Part shown: positions 43,231 to 52,415 of the stretch, one piece after another | How positions within the stretch are numbered: position 1 is the stretch's first letter | How the letters are laid out: each line of letters begins with the position of its first letter | Position numbers and translations under genes: made by a program | Assembly (NCBI RefSeq): GCF_022669055.1 | Contig: NZ_JAJMLW010000002.1 | Span: 1-64,000 of the forward strand | Direction: 5' to 3' | Source of the DNA: Adlercreutzia faecimuris | GTDB taxonomy: Bacteria > Actinomycetota > Coriobacteriia > Coriobacteriales > Eggerthellaceae | Length of the DNA: 64,000 nt | The notes under the pieces: model-generated | What the model was told of the DNA's origin: nothing | Database searches by the model: none | What the model saw: only the letters and a program-made list of their open reading frames with translations

Positions 43231-45021
43231 ATGGATTTTGCCATCAGACGAATCCCTCGGATGCTCTTTGCGATCGTCCTCTCCTTGTCCGTCGTGCCCA
43301 CGGCGGCCCTCGCCGTCGAACCCGATGTGGCTCCGGATGCATCCGATCCCAATGCCGACGTTCCCAACAGCTGGCGCTACCAGGACGGCGAGCCCGTTGC
43401 CGTGGCAGGTGACGAGGCGCCCATCATGGCCCTCAGCGCTGACGCGCGCTCCCTCGCGCCCTGGTCTCAGGGGCCAGACGGCTTCGTGAACAGCCGAGGC
43501 GAGGTTATTCCCAACGCCACGCGCAAGGGCGTCGACGTGAGCGAGTGGCAGGGCATCATCAACTGGGAGAAGGTCAAAGCCGATGGCATCGACTTCGCCA
43601 TCCTGCGCGTGGGCTATCGGCGCACGCTGCCCATGGTCGACAAGCAGTGGCTGCGCAACGTGGCGGAATGTGAGCGCCTGGGCATTCCCTACGGCGTCTA
43701 CATATACAGTTACGGCAAGACGGTGGAGGATGCGGCGGCGGAGGCCGAGCATGTCATCGCCCAGCTTCAGAAGGGCGGCCACAAGCCCGTCTATCCCGTA
43801 TACTTAGACCTGGAGGAAAGCTCGATGGCCTCCACGTCCAACCGGGTGCTGTTGGGGCAGATGGCCAAGGCGTTCTGCGAGAAGGTGGAGGCGGCGGGCT
43901 ATCGTGCCGGCACTTATGCGAACCTCTACTGGTACAACACCTTCCTCACCGATTCGGTGTTCGATCGCTGGACGCGCTGGGTGGCCCAGTACAACGTCAA
44001 GTGCGACTACAAGAAGCCCTATGACATGTGGCAGTGCACGAGTCAGGGATCTGTCGACGGCATCGTCGGCAACGTCGACCTCGACTTCCAAATCGGATCC
44101 AACATTGGTAAGCCGCTCGGCTGGCATGCGGAGGGCGGTGCCTGGTACTGGTACCAGCAGAACGGCGAACCCTTCAAAGGTGCTGCCGGCAAGCCTGCCT
44201 GGCTCTACGTGTCTGGTCGCTGGTATCTCTTCGACAAGGACGGCAAGATGCTCACCGGCTGGCAGGATGTCGAGGGCCAGCGCTACTACCTGAGCAGTTC
44301 GGGCGCCATGGAGCTTGGCTGGCTCAACCTGGGCGGGACGTGGTACTACCTGAGCAGCTCGGGTGCTATGGCCAAGGGCTGGCAGACCGTCAACGGATCC
44401 CGCTATTACTTAGGAGATGACGGCAGGATGCGCGTCGGCTGGGTTGAGGTTGGCGGCGACTGGTATTACTTCGAGTCATCGGGCGCCATGTTCACCGGCT
44501 GGCTGAATCGCGGTATCTGGTACTGGCTCGACTCCCAGGGCAAGATGGCGAAGGGGTGGTGCAGCCTGGACGGCAGCTGGTACTACTTCGCGTCCTCGGG
44601 TGCTATGGCCACCGGTTGGGTGCTCGATGACAAAACATGGTACTGGTGCGAGGCCTCTGGCGTCATGCGTGCGAATGGCTGGCTCAACGTAGGCGGCACC
44701 TGGTACTGGCTCTACCCCTCCGGCGCCATGGCTACCGGGTGGGTCAACCTGGGCGGGGCGTGGTACTACCTGCGGGATAACGGCGCCATGGCCACCGGGT
44801 GGCTGTTGCTTGGGGATACCTGGTACTACCTGCACGGCTCGGGCGCCATGACCACGGGCTGGGTCAACCTGGGCGGGACGTGGTACTACCTGCACGGTTC
44901 CGGCGCCATGGCCGCCAACACATGGGTGGGGGACTACTACCTGACCGCATCGGGAGCAATGGCGGTCAGCACGCAGATCGGCCCGTGGCGCGTCGGCGCC
45001 GACGGGCGTTGGATTCGCTAA
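43231..45021 (+). CDS. Secreted GH25 lysozyme with choline-binding-type repeats
   Basis: A 596-residue muramidase. The signal peptide is MDFAIRRIPRMLFAIVLSLS to AALA. A GH25 domain covers about 90-290: GVDVSEWQGIINWEKVK with catalytic Asp, FAILRVGYR, YPVYLDLEE with the second acid, and YANLYWY. About 14 repeats of 20 residues follow, ending in a tail (WVGDYYLTASGAMAV...WRVGADGRWIR) that is nearly the same as that of the M6-like protein at 47620. It should cut the MurNAc-GlcNAc bond of peptidoglycan while docked to choline-type groups. Start at 43231 fits the signal peptide; the ribosome-binding site (AGAAGGG) is modest. Confidence 0.9.
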   Translation: MDFAIRRIPRMLFAIVLSLSVVPTAALAVEPDVAPDASDPNADVPNSWRYQDGEPVAVAGDEAPIMALSADARSLAPWSQGPDGFVNSRGEVIPNATRKGVDVSEWQGIINWEKVKADGIDFAILRVGYRRTLPMVDKQWLRNVAECERLGIPYGVYIYSYGKTVEDAAAEAEHVIAQLQKGGHKPVYPVYLDLEESSMASTSNRVLLGQMAKAFCEKVEAAGYRAGTYANLYWYNTFLTDSVFDRWTRWVAQYNVKCDYKKPYDMWQCTSQGSVDGIVGNVDLDFQIGSNIGKPLGWHAEGGAWYWYQQNGEPFKGAAGKPAWLYVSGRWYLFDKDGKMLTGWQDVEGQRYYLSSSGAMELGWLNLGGTWYYLSSSGAMAKGWQTVNGSRYYLGDDGRMRVGWVEVGGDWYYFESSGAMFTGWLNRGIWYWLDSQGKMAKGWCSLDGSWYYFASSGAMATGWVLDDKTWYWCEASGVMRANGWLNVGGTWYWLYPSGAMATGWVNLGGAWYYLRDNGAMATGWLLLGDTWYYLHGSGAMTTGWVNLGGTWYYLHGSGAMAANTWVGDYYLTASGAMAVSTQIGPWRVGADGRWIR

Positions 45022-45037
45022 GGGAAAAGAGGAACCG

Positions 45038-47461
45038 GTGCTCTGTCGTATAGCTCGCGGCGCGCTCGCAGCTGCGCTCTTTTTTCTAATGACCTTGGCT
45101 GTTCTAGCTGCTCCGGCGCCTGCCGCATGGGCGAGCGAGGGCTCCGAGCCCGAGGATCCGGGCGCTCGGGTTGTCTCCATGTCCTCGGCGCGCATCAGCG
45201 ACAAGGCCGCCCCGGTCAGTGCGCGCGACGCTGCGAGGGAGGGGGAGAGCGCTGGCGGGGGTGACTCCAAGGGCGACGTTGATGGAATCTTCACCATCGC
45301 GCTCGATCCGGGTCATGGCGGTCGCGATCCTGGCGCGCTCGGCAATGGCCTCCAAGAGAAGGATCTGAACTGGAAGATCGCCTTGGCCTGCAAGGCCGAG
45401 CTCGAGCGGTCCTATGACGCCCGTGTGGTGCTCACGCGCTCCGAGAACGAGTGCCCTTCGCTCTCGGAGCGCGTTGACCGCGCCCTTGGCGCCGATGCCG
45501 ACGTCTTCGTGAGCCTCCACATCAACAGCGGAAGCGTGACCGTGCGCGGCGCCGAAGTCTACCATCCCAACAACGCCACCTTCCACCAGGGGCTCTACGC
45601 CCAGGGCCAGGGGCTTGCCCGCGGCATCCTCGCGGAGCTGTCTACGGTGGGCCTGCCCAGCCGCGGGCCGAAGATTCGCAATACCGAGGCGGGCGGTCGC
45701 TATCCCGACGGGTCTGCCTCTGACTACTATGGCGTCATCTACCATGCGCGCATGGCCGGCATGCTCAGCATCATTGTCGAGCATGCCTTCATTACCAATG
45801 CAAGTGATGTCGTGCTCCTGCGCAGCGATACGACGCTGACGCGCATCGGCCAAGCTGACGCGCGCGGCATAGCCGAGTTCTACGGTCTGACCGTTGCTCC
45901 CGGGTGGAAGCAGGTCAATGGCAAGTGGAAGTACCATGATGGCACGAGCTACGTTGCGGGCGGCTGGCGAGAGATAGACGGTGCGCGGTACCTCTTCGAC
46001 GGTGCGGGCTTCATGCTTACCGGATGGCAGAACGTGGGCGGTACCTGGTACTACCTGACGAGTTCGGGCGCCATGCTCACCGGCTGGCTCAACGACCGTG
46101 GAACCTGGTACTACCTGACTCCCGCCTCCGGAGCCATGGCCACCGGGTGGGCCAAGGTGGACGGATGCCTCTATTACCTGACGAGTTCGGGCGCTATGCT
46201 CTCGGGCGGCTGGCACATGCTTGGGGGGCACTGGCATTACCTTCAGCCGAGTGGTGCGGCGGTTACCGGCTGGCTCAACGACCGCGGCACGTGGTACTGG
46301 CTCGACAGGGAGACGGGCGTCATGGCCACCGGCTGGGTGCTCGACGGCAAGACCTGGTACTGGTGTGACGGGTCGGGGGCCATGCTGCACAGCCAGTGGC
46401 TCAACCGCGGGGGCACATGGTACTATCTGACGGGTTCCGGTGCCATGCAGACCGGCTGGCTCAACCAAGGGGGCACCTGGTACTGGCTTGACAAGGAAAC
46501 CGGAGCCATGGCCACGGGCTGGGCTCACGATGGGAGCAGCTGGTACTTCATGGAAGGATCGGGTGCCATGCGTCGTGGCCCGGCATGGCTCAACCAGGGG
46601 GGCACCTGGTACTGGCTCTACCCCTCCGGTGCCATGGCCGAGGGCTGGATGAGCGATCGCGGTACGTGGTACTACCTGAGGCCAGGCTCTGGCGCTATGG
46701 CCACCGGGTGGGTGACAGTGGATAAGCAGCGCTACTACCTGGCGGGATCCGGTGCCATGCAGACTGGCTGGCTCAAGCAGGACGGCGCCTGGTACTACCT
46801 CGAGTCCTCAGGCGCGGCAGCGCGCGGCCTGCGCACTATCAGCGGGATCGAGTACCGTTTCGACGCTACGGGCTTATGGGTGGACGATCCCGATCTGCCT
46901 GAGGCGCTCAAGCCGTCCCTCACCGGTATCATGGGCGCGGCCGAGGTGAAGCCGGCCGACCTGGCGGCGCTCTACGAGGCCAAGGTGAAGGCAAGCGGCG
47001 GGAAGATCGCCTACCCGTCCGAGGCCCTGGGGCGTGGCGGCGCGCCTGACATCGCTACCTTCTGCGCCATCGTCACGGAGGAGGCGGCCGCCGAGGGCGT
47101 GCGCGCTGATGTGGTGTTTGCCCAGATGATGGTGGAGACGGGCTGGCTTCGGTTTGGCGGCGACGTGAAGGTGGAGCAGTTTAACTTCGCCGGTTTGGGC
47201 GCCACGGGCAACGGCGTGCCCGGCAACTCCTACGCAGACGTGCGCACCGGCGTGCGCGCTCAGGTGCAGCACTTGAAGGCCTACGCTTGTGAGCAGCCTC
47301 TCAAGCAAGACTGCGTCGATGAGCGCTTCAAGTACGTCACGCGGGGATGCGCGCCCTACGTCGAGTGGCTCGGCATCCCCGACAACCCCGACGGAAAGGG
47401 CTGGGCTGCCGATGCAGGTTACGGAAAGAAGCTCCTGGCCGTGATGGCTGAGGTGGGGTAG
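45038..47461 (+). CDS. Secreted amidase-glucosaminidase with choline-binding-type repeats
   Basis: An 807-residue bifunctional autolysin. After a signal peptide (ending near AAWA) and linker, residues about 85-290 are an N-acetylmuramoyl-L-alanine amidase (Amidase_3): ALDPGHGGRDPGA and VSLHINSG with zinc histidines, LQEKDLNWKIA with the metal-binding Glu, and VEHAFITN with the catalytic Glu. About 16 repeats follow. Residues about 645-807 are a glucosaminidase domain (PF01832 type; FCAIVTEEAAAEG, QMMVETGW, FNFAGLGATG). It could cut both the stem-peptide linkage and the glycan strand. GTG start, 16 bases after the lysozyme gene, with AAAAGAGGAA upstream, so the two are probably one operon. Confidence 0.9.
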   Translation: MLCRIARGALAAALFFLMTLAVLAAPAPAAWASEGSEPEDPGARVVSMSSARISDKAAPVSARDAAREGESAGGGDSKGDVDGIFTIALDPGHGGRDPGALGNGLQEKDLNWKIALACKAELERSYDARVVLTRSENECPSLSERVDRALGADADVFVSLHINSGSVTVRGAEVYHPNNATFHQGLYAQGQGLARGILAELSTVGLPSRGPKIRNTEAGGRYPDGSASDYYGVIYHARMAGMLSIIVEHAFITNASDVVLLRSDTTLTRIGQADARGIAEFYGLTVAPGWKQVNGKWKYHDGTSYVAGGWREIDGARYLFDGAGFMLTGWQNVGGTWYYLTSSGAMLTGWLNDRGTWYYLTPASGAMATGWAKVDGCLYYLTSSGAMLSGGWHMLGGHWHYLQPSGAAVTGWLNDRGTWYWLDRETGVMATGWVLDGKTWYWCDGSGAMLHSQWLNRGGTWYYLTGSGAMQTGWLNQGGTWYWLDKETGAMATGWAHDGSSWYFMEGSGAMRRGPAWLNQGGTWYWLYPSGAMAEGWMSDRGTWYYLRPGSGAMATGWVTVDKQRYYLAGSGAMQTGWLKQDGAWYYLESSGAAARGLRTISGIEYRFDATGLWVDDPDLPEALKPSLTGIMGAAEVKPADLAALYEAKVKASGGKIAYPSEALGRGGAPDIATFCAIVTEEAAAEGVRADVVFAQMMVETGWLRFGGDVKVEQFNFAGLGATGNGVPGNSYADVRTGVRAQVQHLKAYACEQPLKQDCVDERFKYVTRGCAPYVEWLGIPDNPDGKGWAADAGYGKKLLAVMAEVG

Positions 47462-47549
47462 CGTCGCCTCCGGGGCGTTCGGGCTCCTGTTGGAAGAAGC
47501 CGCCCGTTGACGCTCCTCGTCATGATGGCTCTCGATGCGGACAAGGCCG

Positions 47550-47578
47550 ATGACAGGTAGGCGTGCACGTTGTACAAT
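47550..47578 (+). promoter_or_regulatory. Promoter of the M6-like protease gene
   Basis: ATGACA (47550-47555, one mismatch to TTGACA) and TACAAT (47573-47578) are separated by exactly 17 bases. Predicted transcription start is about 47585, leaving a 35-base leader that contains GGAGG before the ATG at 47620. This is the best consensus promoter in the repeat-protein region. Confidence 0.7.
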
Positions 47579-47619
47579 GCCGTCAGCTAATCCCCCCCGA
47601 GTACTACGGAGGACAACTG

Positions 47620-50600
47620 ATGACTCGCTCTGCGTCTCGTGCGATGCGCGGCCGCTCTACCCCAAGCCGGTTCGTCCGCCTGTTCTTTGCGTTGGTTGCG
47701 GCCTGCGCCCTTGCCGTCCCCTTCCTTGCGTTCGCAGCGGATGAGGGAACGACGGCTGCTCCTTCCTATCGTCCGGAAGGCATAACCGACGCGAACCGCC
47801 ACCAGCTTGTCTTGGTGGTGCGCTTCGCCGGGGATACGGTCGGCGAGGACGACACGGGGCTCAACGCGCCCTATTCCTATGGCAGCGGCACCGATTGGAG
47901 TTACCGGCTCGGCACGGTACTCAATGGCGTTCCCGCTAGCAAGTACGTCAGCCCTACGCTCTACAGCTATCTCAAAGAGGTCTCAGGAGGACAGGTGCGC
48001 CTGGAGACGCTGAGCCCCCAGACCGATGAGGGTACGGGAAGGGTGTCCTACCTCACCCTTCCTCAGTCACGCTCCTACTACGAGGGCCTGGGCGCCGGCG
48101 GCGCTGAGGTGCTTGCGGCCGATGCGGTGGCCGCCTTCAACGAGGCGTACGGCTCGTTTGACGTAAGCGTCCTCGATGCAGATGGTGACGGTTACGCCGA
48201 CAATATCCTCGTGGTTCCCGACATGAATGGCGTTGCGCCCTCAAGCGGCTCGAGCCCTTTCTGGCCGCGGCGCTCCGACATCAGCACTCCGACCTATTTG
48301 ACTGGCGGCGGAAAGAGCGTGCAGGCGGTATGCTTCACGGTGGTTGACACCACCCATCTCTCGGCGCCAGGCACCGTCATCCACGAGACGCTTCACGTCT
48401 TTGGGGCGAAGGATCTCTATCGTGCGGGCAATGCGGTCGAGAGCCGCGGCGGCAAGCCGGTTGGCGTGTGGGATATCATGGCCGAGCATGCGGGGTCTCG
48501 CCTCATGAGGCCGCTTGCCATCACGCTCGAGGATTGCGGTTGGACCTCCATCGAGGAGGTGGGCGAGGGCACGTTCGTGCTCTATGCGCCTGGATCCGGC
48601 AAGCGCCAGGCGGTCATGTTCAAGTCTCCGCTATCCGACTCGGAGTACTTCGTCGCGGAGTACCGCAAGGCTAACACCGATACGACCGACCTTTCCGCCC
48701 TCGATACCACCATGGCGAATTCGCCGAGCACCATCGGCGGATCCGGTTTGCTGGTGTACCGCGTGAATCCGCCCATGAAGACGAATGGCAACGGCAACAA
48801 GGGCGACAAGGACTACGTCTACCTGTTCCGCCCTGGTGAGACCACGGCGAACGACGGCGTGCGCGGCGACGGCGCGGGGGATGTGCGCAACGCTCAGCTG
48901 AGCGCGTCGGGCCGCAAGAGCCTCGGCACCGCCGATATGGACAAGGGGCTTGCAGACGGGGCCATCACCTACTCGAGCGGCCAGAACTCGGGGATTGTGG
49001 TGACGGTGAAGAGCCAGGCCGCCGATTCGATCACCTTCGAGGTGGCCTACCCCGACTACGATGCGTCGGGCATCTGGCAGATGGTGACGAGCGCCGACGG
49101 CTCCAGCCCGCTGCCGACTTCGGGCGTCATCGGGGCGCGCATTGCCTCCGACGGCTCCAAGGCCTATGTGCTCACCTCCGTGGGAGCGGTGAACAGCTCC
49201 ACGACCCGGGTCTTCGCCTATGACGGCACGAGCTGGGCGAGCCTGGGCGTGGCTGCCCAGAGCCCTGACGCCTACGGTCTCTGCGTCCTGAACGGCGCGC
49301 CCCACGTGCTGCTTTCTGACCATCGTAATCTGATCGTGAAGGCCTACTCGGGCGGTGCGTGGCGTGAAGTCGCACGCGTGGCCGCGGCAAGCAGCACGCC
49401 CGCCATCGGCGTTGCGGGCGGCAAGGTCTACGTCTTCGCCGATCAGGCTGATGGCAAGTCGCGTCTCTACGTGCTTGAGGGGTCGAACCTGCGTGAGCAG
49501 GCCGGTGGCGCGCCCTGTGGTCACCCGACGAACCCCGTCATCGCCGAAGTGGCTGGCAAGCCAACTGTGATCTGCGGAAACTTTGCCATGAACGAGGCTA
49601 CCTCGCAGAAGACCGGTGCTTGGACGTACGAGGGCGGCGCATGGATCCTCAAGACTCTGTGGGATTCGTCCGCCACCTCGGTGAGCGCGGCGGTGAGCGG
49701 CTCGGCCACCTATGCGCTCCTGGCGAATCAGGACGGCGATACCGCGGTGATGTCGCTTGTCGCAGGCGGCGGTAGCAAGGCGATGAATCTGGGCGACGCG
49801 CTCCCCAAGACCATGATCGCCTCGCTCGCCACGCGCGGCGGGGAGCTCTACGCCGCCGTGACGGAGCGCGGCTCCTCCAACCCGGTGCGCGTCTTCCATG
49901 CTTCGGCAGCCGATTGCGCGCGCTGGACGCCGCTTGGCGCGAGCGTGGCGGCGAGCGCCTCGGGCGCGGATATCGCGCTGCTCAACGACAAGGTCTACTG
50001 CTCTGCTTACGACACGGCTGGCGGAACGGCGTCCCTGCGTCGCTATCAGGCGCCTGACGCTACGGTGCCTTCGTCTGTCGACATCGGTTCTGCTGCGGTG
50101 ACGGGCGTGATGAGCAAGGTGTATGACGGCACGCCCAAGACGCAGAGCATCGCTGTGACGGTGAATGGAGTGAAGCTGGTCGAGGGATCCGACTTCACGG
50201 TGTCCTACGCGGATAACGTCAACGCGGGCACTGCACGAATGACGCTGAGGGGAAAGGGCCGCTATGTGGGCACGAAGGAAGTGTCCTTCGCCATAACCCC
50301 AGCGAATCTCAAGGCTGCCGCCATCGCCGCCATTTCCGACCAGAAGCACACGGGCTCGGCCATAAGGCCGGCCGTCACGGTGACTCTGGGCGGGAAGCGG
50401 GTTGATCCCTCCAACTACATCGTCTCCTACACGAACAACGTCAATGTGGGAATCGCCACGGTGACGGTGAGCGCTGGAAATGCGAACTATCAGGGCTCTT
50501 GCCAGGCCGCGTTCAAGATCGTGTCTTCGTCGGTGGTGAAACCCCCCGATCCCGTCAAGCCGATTGATCCCGTCGTTCCGACGACGCCTACCACTCCGAC

Positions 50601-51243
50601 CGACCCCGCTACGCCCACTACGCCGAGCAAGCCTCAGATGCCCGCCTGCGCGCCGGGTTGGCAGAAGGTGGGCGGCACGTGGTACTACGGGACGCCGGCC
50701 GGCGTGCGCGCCACCGGCTGGCTGAACGTCGGCGGCACGTGGTATTACCTGGATCCCTCGACGGGCGCCATGCGCACCGGCTGGGCCAACGTCGGCGGCA
50801 TCTGGTACTACCTGCATGGCAGCGGCGCCATGGCAACGGGCTGGCTCAACCTGGGCGGCACCTGGTACTGGCTGGAAGGCTCGGGCGCCATGGCAACGGG
50901 CTGGCGTTGGATCGGCGGGGCGTGGTACTACCTGCATGGCAGCGGAGCCATGGCTGTCGGCTGGGCCAACGTCGGCGGCACCTGGTACTACCTTCACGGA
51001 TCCGGCGCCATGGCCACGGGCTGGCTCAATCTAGGTAGTATCTGGTACTACCTGCATGGCAGCGGCGCCATGGCCACGGGCTGGCTCAACCTGGGCGGTA
51101 CCTGGTATTACCTCTACAGCTCCGGTGCCATGGCTGCCAACACCTGGGTGGGGGACTACTACCTTACCGGTTCGGGTGCCATGGCCACCAACACCTGGAT
51201 CGGCCCCTGGCGCGTGGGTGCTGATGGCCGTTGGATTCGCTAA
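47620..51243 (+). CDS. Secreted M6-like metalloprotease with beta-propeller, MBG-like and choline-binding-type repeat domains
   Basis: A 1207-residue exported protein. The signal peptide ends near FLAFA. The M6/InhA-like peptidase covers about 50-470, with HETLHVFGAKD (HExxHxxGxxD) at 255-265 and VWDIMAEHAG downstream, the usual M6 arrangement. Residues about 475-830 form repeated short beta modules (AYDGTSWASLG, AYSGGAWREVA, TYEGGAWILK), probably a propeller. Two MBG-like modules follow (KVYDGTPKTQS..., QKHTGSAIRPA...), then a Pro/Thr-rich linker and about 9 near-identical choline-binding-type repeats ending in WRVGADGRWIR. Likely a wall-anchored protease acting on host or own surface proteins. 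ATG at 47620 chosen for GGAGG spacing. Confidence 0.85.
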   Translation: MTRSASRAMRGRSTPSRFVRLFFALVAACALAVPFLAFAADEGTTAAPSYRPEGITDANRHQLVLVVRFAGDTVGEDDTGLNAPYSYGSGTDWSYRLGTVLNGVPASKYVSPTLYSYLKEVSGGQVRLETLSPQTDEGTGRVSYLTLPQSRSYYEGLGAGGAEVLAADAVAAFNEAYGSFDVSVLDADGDGYADNILVVPDMNGVAPSSGSSPFWPRRSDISTPTYLTGGGKSVQAVCFTVVDTTHLSAPGTVIHETLHVFGAKDLYRAGNAVESRGGKPVGVWDIMAEHAGSRLMRPLAITLEDCGWTSIEEVGEGTFVLYAPGSGKRQAVMFKSPLSDSEYFVAEYRKANTDTTDLSALDTTMANSPSTIGGSGLLVYRVNPPMKTNGNGNKGDKDYVYLFRPGETTANDGVRGDGAGDVRNAQLSASGRKSLGTADMDKGLADGAITYSSGQNSGIVVTVKSQAADSITFEVAYPDYDASGIWQMVTSADGSSPLPTSGVIGARIASDGSKAYVLTSVGAVNSSTTRVFAYDGTSWASLGVAAQSPDAYGLCVLNGAPHVLLSDHRNLIVKAYSGGAWREVARVAAASSTPAIGVAGGKVYVFADQADGKSRLYVLEGSNLREQAGGAPCGHPTNPVIAEVAGKPTVICGNFAMNEATSQKTGAWTYEGGAWILKTLWDSSATSVSAAVSGSATYALLANQDGDTAVMSLVAGGGSKAMNLGDALPKTMIASLATRGGELYAAVTERGSSNPVRVFHASAADCARWTPLGASVAASASGADIALLNDKVYCSAYDTAGGTASLRRYQAPDATVPSSVDIGSAAVTGVMSKVYDGTPKTQSIAVTVNGVKLVEGSDFTVSYADNVNAGTARMTLRGKGRYVGTKEVSFAITPANLKAAAIAAISDQKHTGSAIRPAVTVTLGGKRVDPSNYIVSYTNNVNVGIATVTVSAGNANYQGSCQAAFKIVSSSVVKPPDPVKPIDPVVPTTPTTPTDPATPTTPSKPQMPACAPGWQKVGGTWYYGTPAGVRATGWLNVGGTWYYLDPSTGAMRTGWANVGGIWYYLHGSGAMATGWLNLGGTWYWLEGSGAMATGWRWIGGAWYYLHGSGAMAVGWANVGGTWYYLHGSGAMATGWLNLGSIWYYLHGSGAMATGWLNLGGTWYYLYSSGAMAANTWVGDYYLTGSGAMATNTWIGPWRVGADGRWIR

Positions 51244-51255
51244 CCAGCAGAGGAA

Positions 51256-51285
51256 CGAGGGCTCTGGCTAACGCCGGAGCCCTCG
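51256..51285 (+). terminator. Hairpin after the M6-like gene
   Basis: CGAGGGCTC pairs with GAGCCCTCG, extended inward by TGGC/GCCG to a 13-bp stem with loop TAAC, starting 12 bases after the stop codon. No T-tract follows, so it may be a weak or Rho-assisted terminator. Confidence 0.6.
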
Positions 51286-51411
51286 TGCATCACGACCCAG
51301 AGTCGGCCGGCTGACGGGGGAGCGCCTGACGGTTGCTGGATCCCCGGTACTTGCCCCGGCCCGGCGGTCATCTCGTCTGGGCGCGTTGGCCGAAAGGGCT
51401 GCCCTTTCGCC

Positions 51412-51443
51412 AAGAGGGCCCCGGCGACTGCCGGGGCCCTCTT
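51412..51443. terminator. Perfect bidirectional hairpin downstream of licB
   Basis: AAGAGGGCCCCGGC and GCCGGGGCCCTCTT form a perfect 14-bp stem with loop GACT. A second small hairpin, CGAAAGGG/CCCTTTCG, lies at 51391-51409. They sit 27 bases beyond the licB stop and can end transcription from either side. Confidence 0.65.
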
Positions 51444-51470
51444 GGGTCAGACGGATGTCTTCGGCTTGCG

Positions 51471-52412
51471 CTAGGCCCGAGCTGGACGGCTGAAGAGCTC
51501 CTTCCAGTCGCTCGCAGCCAGCACCGTGCCGCAGAGAATGGCGATGCAGCAGAAAATCTCAAGGGGGCCGGGGATGGCGCCGAGCAGGACAACGCCGAGG
51601 AGCACCGCCCATGCCGAGTAGGAGATGTTGAGCGCCATGCCCTTGGCGGCGCCGATGACTGCGATGCCCTTGTAGTAGAAGAGGTACGACGTGGCGCCCG
51701 CCAGGCCGGCCAGCGCCACCACGCCCGTCGCAAGCGACGGTATCACGCTCGCCGTCCAGGCCCATGCGCCGAACAGGGGCAGCACCACCAGGCAGTACAC
51801 GATGGCCGAGGTGGTCTCTCGAATCTGCAGGGCCGTCTCATTGTCCACGGCATCGTCGCGCATGCCCCAGGCGCACAGCACCGCCTCGGATCCCCAGCCG
51901 ATGACGCAGGCGGCCGCGCCGATGAGGCCGAGGAGGGGGTCGCCGCTCACGGTCGTGTCTGCCGAGAGGTAACCCATGGTGATGATGCCGGCAAGCGCTA
52001 CCATGAGGGCGGCCACCTGCTTGGCAGCCATCTTTTCCTTGAGCAGCAGCACGGCCATCACCGTGCCGAAAGCGGGATAGAACGACGAGATGATGGCCGT
52101 GTAGCCCGCGCCGATGTTGTTGATGGCCGTCACATAGCCGGTCATGCCGATGGGTCCGCCAAGGAGCGCGCCGAGGATGACCACCTTGCCGCTGCGCGTC
52201 TTAAGCGCGGCGAGCGTATCGCCGAGCCTCCCGCGAACCGCCATGTAGACGAAGAGCCACAGTGCGCAGAACACGTCGTGGAGTGCTGAGCTCACGATGG
52301 CGGCGAGCGCTAGCGCCTCGACTGTGCCGATGTAAGGTGACATCCCCAGGGCGATTCCCAGGATCACCGTGTCCAGGCCCCAGAGAAGGCCGCTCGTCAG
52401 TCCGTACTTCAT
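51471..52412 (-). CDS. licB: Choline permease, DMT superfamily, LicB-like
   Basis: A 313-residue protein with ten hydrophobic helices in two EamA-type halves. Its N-terminus MKYGLTSGLLWGLDTVILGIAL and the middle GPIGMTGYVTAINNIGAGYTAIISSFYPAFGT fit LicB, the choline importer of phosphocholine pathways. It lies directly downstream of the wHTH-licC-licA gene: only CCT separates the upstream TAA from the ATG. That coupling supplies the functional assignment, since DMT transporters alone are hard to tell apart. It should feed choline to the kinase domain of the neighbouring protein. Confidence 0.86.
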   Translation of the reverse strand: MKYGLTSGLLWGLDTVILGIALGMSPYIGTVEALALAAIVSSALHDVFCALWLFVYMAVRGRLGDTLAALKTRSGKVVILGALLGGPIGMTGYVTAINNIGAGYTAIISSFYPAFGTVMAVLLLKEKMAAKQVAALMVALAGIITMGYLSADTTVSGDPLLGLIGAAACVIGWGSEAVLCAWGMRDDAVDNETALQIRETTSAIVYCLVVLPLFGAWAWTASVIPSLATGVVALAGLAGATSYLFYYKGIAVIGAAKGMALNISYSAWAVLLGVVLLGAIPGPLEIFCCIAILCGTVLAASDWKELFSRPARA

Positions 52413-52415
52413 AGG

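Noticed and set aside
44200-44900. Regular ~60-base periodicity suggesting a CRISPR array or minisatellite
   Set aside because: The period is the coding repeat of choline-binding-type modules: the frame stays open, units are translated as WYYL..SGAMATGW, and there are no unique spacers between constant repeats.
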